Source of the DNA: Sorghum bicolor
Taxonomy: Eukaryota; Streptophyta; Magnoliopsida; Poales; Poaceae
Direction: 5' to 3'
Length of the DNA: 64,000 bases
Assembly (NCBI RefSeq): GCF_000003195.3
Contig: NW_018396408.1
Location: 305,023 to 369,022, forward strand
The position numbers were made by a program, and so were the translations under genes. How positions within the stretch are numbered: position 1 is the stretch's first letter; each line of letters starts with the position of its first letter. Shown in pieces: positions 17,901 through 31,400 of this stretch. The notes beneath the pieces are model-generated. The model was not told where the DNA came from and ran no database searches. It saw only the letters and a list, made by a program, of their open reading frames with translations.

Positions 17901-20039
17901 TACACCTATCTTGCCCCGAAACTAACACTGTCTCCAAGTGGACCGAAGGGAAATTCCATATGACACACGTCATCAAGGATTTCTATCGGGTGCCTCCAAA
18001 TTGATTTCTAAGTAAATGGTACATACAATGCAAACCGTGCACCTATTTTACATCAAGATTAGCACTATCTCCAAACAGACCAAACTAAGCTTCCACTTGA
18101 GCCTCTTCACCTAGGAGTACCCTCAGGTGTGTCCAAAATGATTTTGGAGCCTATGGTTCATTTGGTGCAAACCGTGCAGTGCACCTTTATTACACCAAAA
18201 CTAACATTGTCTCTAAAGACCGAAGCGAGAGTCCATATGACACACATTATCTAAGAGTTTCATTGGGTGCATCTAAATTGATTTCCAAGCCTATGGTAGT
18301 TTCCATACAAACCGTGCACCTATCTTGCATCAAGATTAGCACAATCTCAAAACACACCGAACCAAGCTTGCACTTGAGCCTCTTCACCTAGGAGTATCAT
18401 TCGGTGCTTCCACAATAATTTATGAGATTATGGTGCATTAGGCGCAAACCGTGCACCTATCTTCTACCGAAACTAACATTGTCTCCAAATGGACCGAAGC
18501 GAGATTACATATGACACATGTCATCTAGCAGTTCCATCGGGTGCGTCCAAATTGATTTCCTAGCATATGGTATGTTCCATGCAAACTGTGCAACTATCTT
18601 GTATCAAGATTTGCATTGACTCCAAATAGACAAAACCGAGCTTCCACTTAAGCCTCTTCACCTAGGAGTACTATTGAGTGCATCAAAAATGGTTTCTTAG
18701 ACCATGCATTAGGTGCAAACCATGCACCTATGTTGCATCGAAACTAACACTATATCCAATGGGACCAAAGTGAGATTCCATATGACACACATCATCTAGG
18801 AGTTCTATCGGGTGCATCCAAATTGATTTTCGAGTATATGGTACGTTCCATGCAAACCATGCACCTATCTTGCATGAATATTAGCACTATCTCCAAACAG
18901 ACCGAACCGAGCTTTCACTTGAGCCTCTTCACCAAGAAGTACCATCGGGAGCTTCCACAACGTTTTTTTGAGCCTATGGTGCATTAGGTGCAAACCGTGC
19001 ACCTATCTTGCACCAAAACAAACACTATCTCTAAGTGGACTGAAATGAGATTCCATATGACACACGTCATCTAGGAGTTCCATTAGGTGCGTCAAAATTG
19101 ATTTCTAAGCATATGTTACATTCCATGCAAACCGTGCACCTATCTTGCATCAAGATTAGCACTATCTCAAAACAGATCAAACCAAGCTTCCACTTGAGCC
19201 CCTTTTCCTAGGAGTACCATTAGGTGTGTCCAAAAAGGTTCTTAGCCTATGGTGCATTAGGCGCAAACCATTCACCTATCTTGCACAGAAACTAATACTG
19301 TCTCAAAGCAGACTAAAGCGAGAGTCCATCTGACACACATCATCTACTAGTTCCATCGGGTGCATCCAAATTGATTTCCAGAAATATTCTATGACTTTGC
19401 AAACCGTGCTCCTATCTTGCATCAAGATTACCACTATCTCTAAATAGACCAAACCGAGCTTCCATTTGAACCTCTTCACCTAGGAGTACCATCAGGTGCG
19501 TCCAAAATGGTTCTTAGCCTATGGTGCACAAGGTGCAAACCGTGCACCTATCTTGCACATAAACTAACATTGTCTCCCAACAGACCGAAGTGAGATTCCA
19601 TATGACACACGTCATCTACGTGTTCCATCGGGTGCGTCTAAATTGATTTCTGAGCATATTCTATGTCCATGCAAACCGTGCTCCTATCTTGCATCAAGAT
19701 TAACACTATCTCCAAATAGACCAAACTGTGCTTCCACTTGAGCCTCTTCACTTAGGATTACCATCAAGTGCATCCAAAATGGTTTCTTAGACTATGGTGA
19801 ATTAGGCGAAAACTGTGCACCTATCTTGCACCAAAACTAACACTATGTCTAAATGAACCGAAGTGATTCCATGTGACACACATCATCTAGGAGTTCTATC
19901 AGGTGTGTCCAAATTTATTTCTGAGCATATGGTATGTTCCACATAAACCGTGCACCAATCTTGCATCAAGATTAGCACTGTCTCCAAATAGACCAAATCG
20001 AGCTTCCACTTTAGCCTCTTCACCTAGGAGTACCATCGA

Positions 20040-22470
20040 GTGCGTCCAAAATGGTTTCTTAGACTATGGTGCATTAGATTTAAACCGTTCACCTATATTG
20101 GACGAAAACTAACAATATTTCCAAAAGGACCAAAGCGAGATTCCATATGACACACATCATCTAGTAGTTCCATCAGGTGCACCCAAATTGATTTTCGAGC
20201 ATATGGTACGTTTCGTGCAAACCGTGCACCTATCTTGCACCGAAACTAACACTATCTCTAAGTGGATTGAAATGACATTCCATATGACACACGTCATCTA
20301 GGAGTTCCATTGGGTGCGTCCAAATTGATTTTTGAGCATACGTTCCATACAAACCTACAGCTATCTTGCATAGAGATTAGCACTATCTCAAAACAGATCA
20401 AACCAAGCTTCCACTTGAGCCCCTTTACCTAGGTGTATCATTAGGTGTGTCCAAAATGGTTCTTAGCCTATAGTGCACTAGGCGCAAACCGTGCACCTAT
20501 CTTGCATAGAAACTAATATTGTCTCCAAATAGACCGAAGCAAGATTCCATATGACACACGTCATCCACAAGTTCCATCAGGTGCGTCTAAATTGATTTCC
20601 GAGCATATTCTATGTCCATGCAAACCGTGCTCCTATCTTACATCAAGGTTAGCACTACCTCCAAATATACCAAACTGTGCTTCCAGTTGAGCCTCTTCAC
20701 CTAGGATTACCATCAAGTGTATCCAAAATGGTTTCTTAGACTATGGTGAATTAGGCGCAAAACGTGCACCTATCTTGCACCAAAACTAACACTATGTCCA
20801 AATGAACCGAAGTGATTCCATATGACACACATCATCTAGAAGTTCTATCGGGTGTGTCCAAATTGATTTCTGAGCATATGGTATGTTCCACGCAAACCGT
20901 GCACCAGTCTTGCATCAAGATTGGCACTATCTCCAAATAGACCAAACCGAGCTTCCATTTGAGCCTCTTCACCTAGGAGTACCATCGAGTGCGTCCAAAA
21001 TGGTCTCTTTGACTATGGTGCATTAGGTGCAAACCGTGCACCTATCTTGCACCGAAACTAACACTATCTCCAATGTGACCAAACCAAGATTCCATATGAC
21101 ACACATCATCTACTAGTTCCATCGGGTGCGTCCAAATTGATTTGCAAAAATATTCTATGACTATGCAAACCGTGCTCCTATCTTGCATCAAGATTACCAC
21201 TATCTCCAAATAGACCAAACCGAGCTTCCATTTGAGCCTCTTCACCTAGGAGTACCATCGAGTGCGTCCAAAATGGTTTTTTTAGACTATGGTGCATTAG
21301 ATTTAAACCGTTCACCTATATTGGACAAAAACTAACAATAATTCCAAAGGGACCAAAGCGAGATTCCATATGACACACATCATCTAGTAGTTCCATCAGG
21401 TGCATCCAAATTGATTTTCGAGCATATGGTACGTTTCGTGCAAACCGTGCACCTATCTTGCACCGAAACTAACACTATCTCTAAGTGGATTGAAATGACA
21501 TTCCATATGACACACGTCATCTAGGAGTTCCATTGGGTGCGTCCAAATTTATTTTTGACCATATGTTACGTTCCATGCAAACCTGCACCAATCTTGCATA
21601 GAGATTAGCACTATCTCAAAACAGATCAAGCCAAGCTTCCACTTGAGCCCCTTTACCTAGGTGTATCATTAGGTGTGTCCAAAATGGTTCTTAGCCTATA
21701 GTGCACTAGGCGCAAACCGTGCACTTATCTTGCACAGAAACTAACATGATTCCATATGACACACGTCATCCACAAGTTCCATCAGGTGCGTCTAAATTGA
21801 TTTCCGAGCATATTCTATGTCCATGCAAACCATGCTCCTATCTTACATCAAGGTTAGCACTATCTCCAAATAGACCAAACTGTGCTTCCACTTGAGCCTC
21901 TTCACCTAGGATTACCATCAAGTGTATCCAAAATGGTTTCTTAGATTATGGTGAATTAGGCGCAAAACGTGCACCTATCTTGCACCAAAACTAACACTAT
22001 GTCCAAATGAACCGAAGTGATTCCATATGACACACATCATCTGGGAGTTCTATCGGGTGTGTGCAAATTGATTTCTGAGCATATTGTATGTTCCACGCAA
22101 ACCGTGCACTAGTCTTGCATCAAGATTGGCACTATCTCCAAATAGACCAAACCGAGCTTCCATTTGAGCCTCTTCACCTAGGAGTACCATCGAGTGAGTC
22201 CAAAATGGTTTCTTAGACTATGGTGCATTAGGTGCAAACCGTGCACCTATCTTGCACCGAAACTAACACTATCTCCAAAGCGACCAAACCGAGATTCCAT
22301 ATGACACACATCATCTAGGAGTTCCATTGGGTGTGTCCAAATTGATTTCTGAGCATATGTTACATTCCATGCAAACCTGCACCTTTCTTACATCAAGATT
22401 AACACTATCTCTAAACAAATCAAACCAAGCTTCCACTTGAGCCCCTTTACCTAGGCATATCATTAGGTGT
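20040..22470. repeat. Tandem 1.2-kb higher-order duplication within the satellite
   Basis: The private marker gcattagatttaaaccgttc occurs at 20071 and 21294 (offset 1223). A second marker, tatgtccatgcaaaccgtgc (one base changed in the second copy), occurs at 20611 and about 21816 (offset about 1205). The offsets differ because the second copy lacks about 20 bp near 21740. This is a recent duplication of about nine monomers. Confidence 0.7.
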
Positions 22471-25400
22471 GTCCAAAATGGTTCTTAGCCTATGGTGCAC
22501 TAGGCGTAAACCATGCACCTATCTTGCACAGAAACTAACATTGTCTCCAAACAGACCGAAGCGAGATTCCATATGACACACGTCATCTACAAGTTCCATC
22601 GGGTTCGTCTAAATATTCTATGTCCATGCAAACCGTGCTCCTATCTTGCATCAAGATTAGCACTATCTCTAAATAGACCAAACTGTGCTTCCACTTGAGC
22701 CTCTTAACCTAGGATTACCATTAGTTCCATCCAAAATGGTTTCTTAGACTATGGTGAATTAGGCGCAAACCTGGACCTATATTGCACCAAAACTAACACT
22801 ATGTCCAAATGAACCAAAGTGATTCCATATGACACACATCATTTGGGAGTTCTATGAGGTGTGTCCAAATTGATTTATGAGCATATGGTATGTTCCACGC
22901 AAACTGTGCACCGATCTTGCATCAAGATTAACACTATCTCCAAATAGACCAAACCGAGCTTCCACTTGAGCCTCTTCACCTAGGAGTACTATCGAGTGCG
23001 TCCAAAATGGTTTCTTAGACTATGGTGCATTAGGTGCAAACCGTGCACCTATCTTGCACCAAAACTAACACTATCTCCAAAGGGACCAAAGCGAGATTCC
23101 ATATGACACACATCATCTAGGAGTTCCATCGGGTGCATCCAAATTGATTTTCAAGCATATGGTACGTTTCATGCAAACCGTGCACCTATCTTACATGAAT
23201 ATTAGCATTATCTCCAAACAGACCAGACCGAGCTTTCACTTGAGCCTCTTCACCCAGGAGTACCATTGGGTGCTTCCACATCGGTTTCTAAGCCTATAGT
23301 GCATTAGGTGCAAACCGTGCACCTATCTTGCACCGAAACTAACACTATCTCTAAGTGGATTGAAATGAGATTCCATATGACACACATCATCTAGGAGCTC
23401 CATTAGGTGCGTCCAAATTGATTTCTGAGCATATGTTATGTTCTATGCAAACCGTGCACCTATCTTGCAACAAGATTAGAATTATCTCAAAACAGATCAA
23501 ACCAAGCTTCTACTTGAGCCCCTTTACCTAGGAGTACCATTAGGTGTGTCCAAAAAGGTTCTTAGCCTATGGTGCATTAGGCGCAAACCATGCACCTATC
23601 TTGCATAGAAACTAACACGATCTCCAAACAGACCGAAGCAAAATTCCATATGACACACGTCATCTACGAGTTCCATCGGGTGCGTCCAAATTGATTTCCG
23701 AGCATATTCTATGTCCATGCAAATCGTGCTCCTATCCTGCATTGAGAGTAGCACTATCTCCAAATAGACCAAACCGAGCTTCCACTTGAGCCTCTTCACC
23801 TAGGAGTACCATCAGGTGCGTCCAAAATATTTTCTTAGACTATGGTGAATTAGGCGCAAACTTTGCACCTATCTTGCACCGAAACTAACACTATGTCCAA
23901 ATGAACCAAAGTTAGATTCCATGCAATACACATCATCTGGGAGTTCTATTAGGTGTGTCAAATTTGATTTCGATGCAATTCGTGCACCTATCTTGCATCA
24001 AGATTAGCACTATCTCCAAACACACCAAACTGAGCTTCCATTTGAGCCTCTTCATCTAGGAGTATCATTTGGTGCTTCCACAATAGTTTATGAGCCTATG
24101 GTGCATTAGGCGCAAACCGTGCACCTATCTTGCACTGAAACTAACATTGTCTCCAAATGGACCGAAGCGAGATTACATATGACACATGTCATCTAGGAGT
24201 TCCGTCGGGTGCGTCCAAATTGATTTTCGAGCATATGGTATGTTCCATGCAAACCATGCAACTATCTTTTATCAAGATTAGCATTATCTCCAAACAGACC
24301 GGACCGAGCATTTTCACTTGAGCCTCTTCACCAAGGAGTACCATCGGGTGCTTCCACAACGGTTTCTGAGCCTATGATGTATTAGGCGCAAACCGTGCAC
24401 CTATCTTGCATAAAACTAACACTATCTCTAAGTGGATTGAAATGAGATTCCATATGACACACGTCATCTAGGAGTTCCATCGGGTGCATCCAAATTGATT
24501 TTTGAGCATATGTTACGTTCCATGCAAACCTGCACCTATATTGCATCAAGATTAGCACTATCTCAAAATAGATCAAACCAAGCTTTCACTTGAGCCCCTT
24601 TACCTAGGAGTACCATTAGGTGTGTTCAAAATGGTTCTTAGCCTATGGTGCATTAGGCGCAAAACGTGCAGCTATCTTCATAGAAACTAACACTGTCTCC
24701 AAATAGACCAAAGCGAGAATCCATATGACACAAATTATCTAGGAGTTCTATTGGGTGCATCAAAATTGATTTCCGAGCATATGGTATGTTCCATGCAAAC
24801 TGTGCACCTATCTCGCATCAAGATTAGCACTATCTCCAAACTGAGCTTCCACTTGAGCCCTTTTACCAGGAGCACCATCGTGTGCGTCCTAAATGGTTTC
24901 TTAGCCTCTAGTGCATTAGGCGCAAACCATGCACCTATCTTGCACCAAAACTAACACTATCTCCAAACAGACCGAAGTGAGATTCCATATGACATACGTC
25001 ATCTAAGTGTTCTATTAGGTGCGTCTAAATTAATTTATGAGCATATGGTAGATTCCATGCAATCCATGCACCTATCTTGCATCAAGATTAGCACTATCTC
25101 CAAACAGACCGAACCGAGCTTCCACTTGAGCCTCTTCACCAAGGATTATCATTGGGTGCTTCCACAATGGTTTTTGAGCCTATGGTGCATTAGGCTCAAA
25201 ACCGTGCACCTATCTTGCATCGAAACAAACACTGTCTACAAATGTATTAGAGCGAGATTCCATATGACACACATCATCTAGGAGTTCTATTGGGTGCATC
25301 CAAATTGATTTCTGAGCAGATGGTATGTTCCATGTAAACCGTGCATCTAACTTGCTTCAAGATTAGAACTATCTTCAAACAGACCAAACCGAGCTTTCAC

Positions 25401-27049
25401 TTGAGCCTCTTCACCTAGGAGTACTATTGGGTGCTTGGACAATGGTTTCTGATCCAATGGTGCATTAGTTGCAAACCGTGCACCTATCTTGCAATGAAAC
25501 TCACACTATCTCCAAACAGACCAAAGCAAGATTCCATATGACACACGCCATTTAGAAGAACCATTGGATGTGTCCAAATTGATTTCCGAGCATATGGTAC
25601 GTTCCATGCAAACCGTGCACCTACATTGCATCAAGATTAGCAATATCTCCAAACCGAGCGTCCACTTGAGCCCCTTTACCTAGGAGTACCATCGCGTGCG
25701 TCCAAAATGTACCTATCTTGCACCAAAACTAGCACTATCTCCAAAGAGATCGAAGTGAGATACTATATGACACACATCATCTAGGAGTTCCATTGGGTGC
25801 TTCCAAATAGATTTCTAAGCATATGGTATATTCCATGCAATTCATGCTATCTTGCATCTAGATTAGCACTATCTCCAAGCAAACCAAACTGAGCTTCCAC
25901 TTGAGACCCTTTACCTAGGACTATCATTGGGTGCATCCAAAATGGTTTCTTAGCCTATGATGCATTAGGCGCAAACCGTGTACCTATCTTGCACAAAAAC
26001 TATTTGTCTCCAAATGGACTGAAGGGAGATTCCGTATGACACATGTCATCTAATAGTTCTATTGGGTGTGTCCAAATGGATTTATGAGCATATGGTACGT
26101 TCCATGCAAACCGTGCACCTATCTTGCATCATGATTAGCACTATCTCCAAACAGATCGAACCAAGCTTCCATTTGAGCCTCCTCACCTAGGAGTATCATC
26201 GGGTGCTTCCACAATGGTTCTGAGCCTATGGTGCATTATGCGCAAACCGTGCACCAATCTTGCTCCTAAACTAACACTATCTCCAAACAGACCGATGCAA
26301 GATTCCATATGACACACATCATCTAGGAGTTCTATTGGGTGCATCCAAATTGATTTTTGAGAATATGGTACATTCCATGCAAACCATACACCTATCTTGC
26401 ATCAAGATTAGCATTATCTCCAAACAGACCGAATGGAGCTTTCATTTGAGCCTCTTCACCTAGGAGTACCATCGGGAACTTCCACAATGGTTTCTAAGCC
26501 TATGGTGCACTGGGCGCAAATCATGCACCTATCTTGCACCAAAACAAATACTATCTCCAACTAGACCGAAGCGAGATTCCATATGACACACTTCATCTAG
26601 TAGTTCCATCAAGTGCTTATAGCAGTTCCATCTGGTGTGTCCAAATTGATTTCTAAGCATATGGTACGTTCCATGCAAACCGTGCACCTGTCTTGCATCA
26701 AGATTAGAACTATCTCCAAACAGACCGAACCAAGCTTCCACTTGAGCCTCTTCACCAAGGTGTACCATCGGGTGCGTCCAAAATGGTTTCTTAGATTATG
26801 GTGCATTACATGCAAATTGTGCACCTATCTTACATCAAAACTAACACTATCTCCAAATGGACCGAAGCAAGATTCCATATGACACAAATCATCTAGGAGT
26901 TCGATCGGGTGTCCAAATTGATTTCCAAGCATATGATATGTTCCACGCAAACCATGCACCTATCTTGCCTTAAGATTAGCAATATCTCGAAACAAACCAA
27001 ACCAAGCTTTCACTTGAGCCTCTTCACCTAGAAGTACCATCGGGTGCTT

Positions 27050-27123
27050 GAAAGGTCCTTGTTTGGTTTTGGTAATTGAGTGACAACTTAGGTGAACTAA
27101 TAGTGTTTATGTGAGATACACAG
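27050..27123. other. Non-satellite 74-bp insert replacing part of a monomer
   Basis: The sequence from gaaaggtccttgtttggttt to gagatacacag does not match either monomer, and the flanking satellite lacks about 90 bp at this point. It looks like filler DNA or a remnant of another element left by break repair. The wording resembles common grass retroelement sequence, but I cannot name the source. Confidence 0.7.
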
Positions 27124-28485
27124 GAGATTCCATATGACACACTTCATCTATTAGTTCCATCAGGTGCATCTAGTAGTTGCAGTTCCTTCGGGTGTGTCCA
27201 AATTGATTTCTGAGCATATGGTACGTTCCATGCAAACCGTGCGCCTATCTTGCATCAAGATTAGAACTATCTTCACCAAGGAGTACCACTAGGTGCGTCC
27301 AAAATGGTTTCTTAGACTATGGTACATTATGTGCCAACCGTGCACCTATCTTGCACCGAAACTAGCACTATCTCCGAATAGACCGAAGCAAGATTCCATA
27401 TGACACACATCATCTAGGAGTTCTATCGGGTGTGTCCAATTATGATTTTTGAACATATGGTATGTTCCATGCAAACCATGCACCTATCTTGCCTCAAGAT
27501 TAACACTATATCAAAATAGACCAAACCGAGCTTTCACTTGAGCCTCTTCATCTAGGCATACCATCGAGTGCTTCCACAATGGTTTCTGACCCTATGGTGC
27601 ATTAGGTGCAAACCGTGCACCTATCTTGCACTGAAACCAACATTGTCTCTAAATAGACCAAAGCGAGACTCCATATGACACACATCATCTAAGAGTTCTG
27701 TTGGGTGCATCCAAATTGATTTTTAAGCATATGGTATGTTCCATGCAAACTGTGCACCTATCTTAAATCAAGATTAGCACTATCTCAAAAGAGACCGAAC
27801 CAAGGTTCCACTTCAGCCTCTTCACCTAGGAGTATCATCGGGTGCTTCCACAATGGTTTCTAAGCCTATGGTGCATTAGGCGCAAACAATGCACCTATCT
27901 TGCACCAAAACAAACATTGTCTCCAAACAGACTGAAGCAAGATTCTATATGACACACATTATCTAGGAGTTCTATCGGGTGTGTCGAAATTGATTTTCGA
28001 GCATATGGTACGTTCCATGCAAACCGTGCATCTATATTGCATTAAGATTAGCACTATCCATGCAAACCGTGCTTCCACTTGAGCCCCTTTACCTAGGAGT
28101 ACCATCGCGTGCGTCCTACATGTTTTCTTAGCCTCTAGCACATTAGGTGCAAACCGTGCACCTATCTTGCACCAAAACTAACACTATCTCCAAATAGACC
28201 GAAGTGAGATTCCATATGATATATGTCATTAAGAGTTCTATTAGTTGTGTCTAAATTAATTTCTGAGCATATGGTACGTTCCATGCAAACCAAGCACCTA
28301 TCATGCATCAAAATTAGCACTATCTCCAAGCAGACCAAACCGAGCGTCCACTTGAAACTCTTCACCTAGGAGTCTCATTGGGTGCTTCCACAATGGTTTC
28401 TGAGCCTATGGTGCATTAGGCGCAAACTGTGCACCTATCTTGCATTGAAACTAACACTGTCTATAAATGTACTGGAGCGAGATTC

Positions 28486-28490
28486 CATAT
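28486..28490. repeat. Left target-site duplication of element B (CATAT)
   Basis: CATAT precedes the LTR and recurs after the other LTR at 44320-44324. Excision restores gattccatatgacacac, the normal satellite text. Confidence 0.93.
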
Positions 28491-31400
28491 TGTAACACCC
28501 CAGTGTTATGGTTGCATCAAGCATGTGCATAGCATGAGCATCATCATTTACTCAAAGCATATCATGATCATCATCTATCTTGAGCCATGTCATTCTATGC
28601 AAAAATGTGTTTTAAATTGATTAAATAGGCTTCCTATGCTTATGTTTGAGTGAACAATGCTTGTGTTTGTGCTTAATGCCTTGGTAATTAGTTTATCTAT
28701 GCTTAACTTGATCTTGGGAACAATGTTCATGTTGGTCACTTTTCCAAAATATGCTTCTAAGTAATACTTATGAAAATAGGCCCTAGAAACCTCTTTTTCT
28801 TAGGCTTTTAAAAAGTGTTTCATAAAATGTTTGCATGTCAAAACTTTCTACAGCAAAGTTGTAGCAAATTTTATAAGGAACAAAAGTTGTTTTATGGCCA
28901 TCTCATGAAAATGATCACAAATAGCTTAAAAGTGGTCCACAAGGCAGATTTGGGGCTGTTTTCAACACTTAGAAAATTTTCTAAGTCCTGGGTGCTTTGC
29001 AGTTTGCTCGATCGGTTTTGGAAACTCTATATCTTTCAATCCAGGCCGATCTGGCCTTTGCTCTAGTTGACAAAGTTGTAGATCTCGCCTAGTACTCCAA
29101 GTTTGTCAACTACGCCATCGCCTAATTCGCTCTGGTTTGGGAGATAATCGCCGGTGAAGTGGCTCTGTCAGACGAGCACCCTTTCTTCTGAATCGGGCCT
29201 GACCTCGTCGACGTGGCCGACCGCCGGCAGAGCTCCGTCGCCATTTGTCGCCCGTACGCCACGTTTGGCCCCGCTTGTCAGCTTCCGTCGCGTGCATGAC
29301 CTCCACGGCGACGCCCCGAGCGAGTGGACGCGTCCACTTCGCTCTGCCTCGCCCTCTCTCGCCTGAACCTCGTCCGCAGCGAGCTCTCCGCCGCGAGCTC
29401 ACTCCGGCGAGCTCGTGTGCGCTCCTCTCTGCGTCTCCGTCCACCAAACTCCACCCAAAGCTCCGTCGTGAGCCGCTCTCCAAGCTCCACCCTCTAACTC
29501 GCCGAGAAACCCACCGGTGAGCCGACATTCCCTTCTTCCCCCAAATCGGTCCACCGTGACCTTCTTCTCTGGCGAACTCAATGCCGAGCGCTGTGAGGCT
29601 TCTCATCATCTTTGGTTAGGTCCTAGAGGTAGCTTAGGTTCTTAGCGAGCTTTTGCGCCACCTGGTGGACGCTCTACCGGGTTCTCCGTCGCCGGACACG
29701 GTGCGCAGCGCCGCCGTGTTTCCGCCGGAGTTGGGTGCTCTCGTGGCCAGCGCGTTCCACGGGGATCCAGGCCAAGCCGCGTACCTAGGAAGCTTCGCCG
29801 TAGTCCGTTGGTGCTGTAGAAGGCCTTAGGTCGCGCTCTACCGGCCTGAGGGCTCCGACGTAACGCCGGGCACCTCCGCCGAGCCGCCATTGCCGACGGT
29901 GAGCCCCTTCCGGTGGCTCCGCCGTGGCAAAAGTGGGGTCAATCGAGTCGTTAGGGTTCGGGGATCACGTTGATGCCCTGGGTTTGGCCGGAGACCTCGC
30001 CGTCGCGGAGAAATCGCCGGCGAAGATCGCCTCGGCCGTGAGGAAGAAGAGCCTGACAGATGGGACCCACTGTCAGCGACTCTCTCTTTCCCTCCTTTTC
30101 TTTTATTCAAAATCCTGATTTTTGGCTTTCTTGCAAAAATCATATCTCCTGTTTCTGAGATCCAAAAATTATGAAACAAATTTTGTGTTGTTTCTTGAGA
30201 TGGCTACTATTTAATAAAAATATAAAATGAATCATGTTTTCTGAGAAATTATTTATTAAGGATTTAATCTTATTATTCTTGGATAAATGCATATCTCTGG
30301 TTATACTGCTTAGTTTGCTTTGAAAATTTTATGGTGGTCTCTGCATGGCATTGGAGTGCTCTGATAATTATTTCATGATTTTAGGAGCACTGTTGTTGTG
30401 ATATGTAATTTGTGTTTGAAATATGGCTTGTTTCTTTAATTAAATCACATAAAATAATTGGTGTTTATGCTGGTGCTCTATTTTGGTGGTAAACTTGTTT
30501 ATGGTATTCCTAAGATGTAAATAATCTGAAATCTGTTGTTTGACACTATATAAGTCATGTTTATGAATTTATGAAATAAATGCCTTGATACTTGTTAAAT
30601 GCATATCTTTAATTTGGCATGTGCATTGGTCCTGGAATTTTTATGGTGGTGATCTGATGTTATACTTGTGCCTCTGTAATTTTTGTAGATTTTTCTGAGC
30701 ACTTTAACTAATATCTTGTAAATATGCCTTATCTAAAGTTAATTAATAAATGCCTTGTTAAGTAATTGTTTTGGGTTTTTCAACTGATGATCTGGTGACC
30801 TTGTAATATGTTTGTGCTCACGAGTCATATGGTTGGCATGGTTTGTGTTTTGATCATGTCATTAAATAATTAACTATAGGGTTAAATGCTGTTCTGGACA
30901 GCAAGTGAGCAATTTAACTTTGCTTAATGATAACTTGACTTTCTGTGAAACTTGTCTAAATCAAAGTTGTTCTAAACTTATAGAGCCAGCTGTGGTTTAA
31001 ATTTGAAGTCATTTGGCCAAGTAGTTTAAAAGTTATAGATGTTCCAAGTTGGGTTCCAGAAATAGGTGTTCTCTGTTTTTCTGGGACAGAACCTGGAACT
31101 TTGTTTAAATGACCAGTTTCATGTATGAATCTTGCTGTCATGTTTAAAGATTAATTGTAGACAATTTCATAAGCTTTCCAGAATGTCCTTACTCATGTTT
31201 GTTGGACCTGTCTATCTATAATTATGATTTATTTACTGAGCATACTTGTTTTGTGTCGTTTGCTGCTTTAGTGTCATGATAGGTTTTGGGTTATGTTAAC
31301 TTGTTTATTCATGTGAGTTAGTATAACTCTTGCTCTGTAAATGAGTGTCCAGTGAGTTGCTTGTGTTATTAAGCATTCATCTGTAGCATGTGCACCTTCT

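Larger units (their letters stand above)
14943..28490. repeat. 137-bp A/B satellite, central block
   Basis: Continuation of the left array in the same orientation, 13.5 kb, with no host gene. The first 2-3 kb carry the same eight-monomer form as the left block, but with an extra short duplication (catcgggtgcatctacagtt type at about 15478 and 16598), giving a local period near 1119 bp. From about 17.6 kb the monomers are more divergent. A 1.2-kb block is repeated at about 20.04-22.47 kb. Small deletions within monomers are common, for example near 23970 and 25707. One non-satellite insert lies at 27050-27123. The block ends at the CATAT target duplication of element B. Confidence 0.9.

Noticed and set aside
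14938..28490. Regular repeats that might suggest a CRISPR array
   Set aside because: Repeats are contiguous 137-bp units without unique spacers, in plant-type sequence with LTR elements.
29106..29609. 167-codon frame on the minus strand of the element B LTR, also at 40355-40858
   Set aside because: It lies in a CpG-rich part with low stop density. The second copy is the other LTR, so conservation is not evidence of coding.
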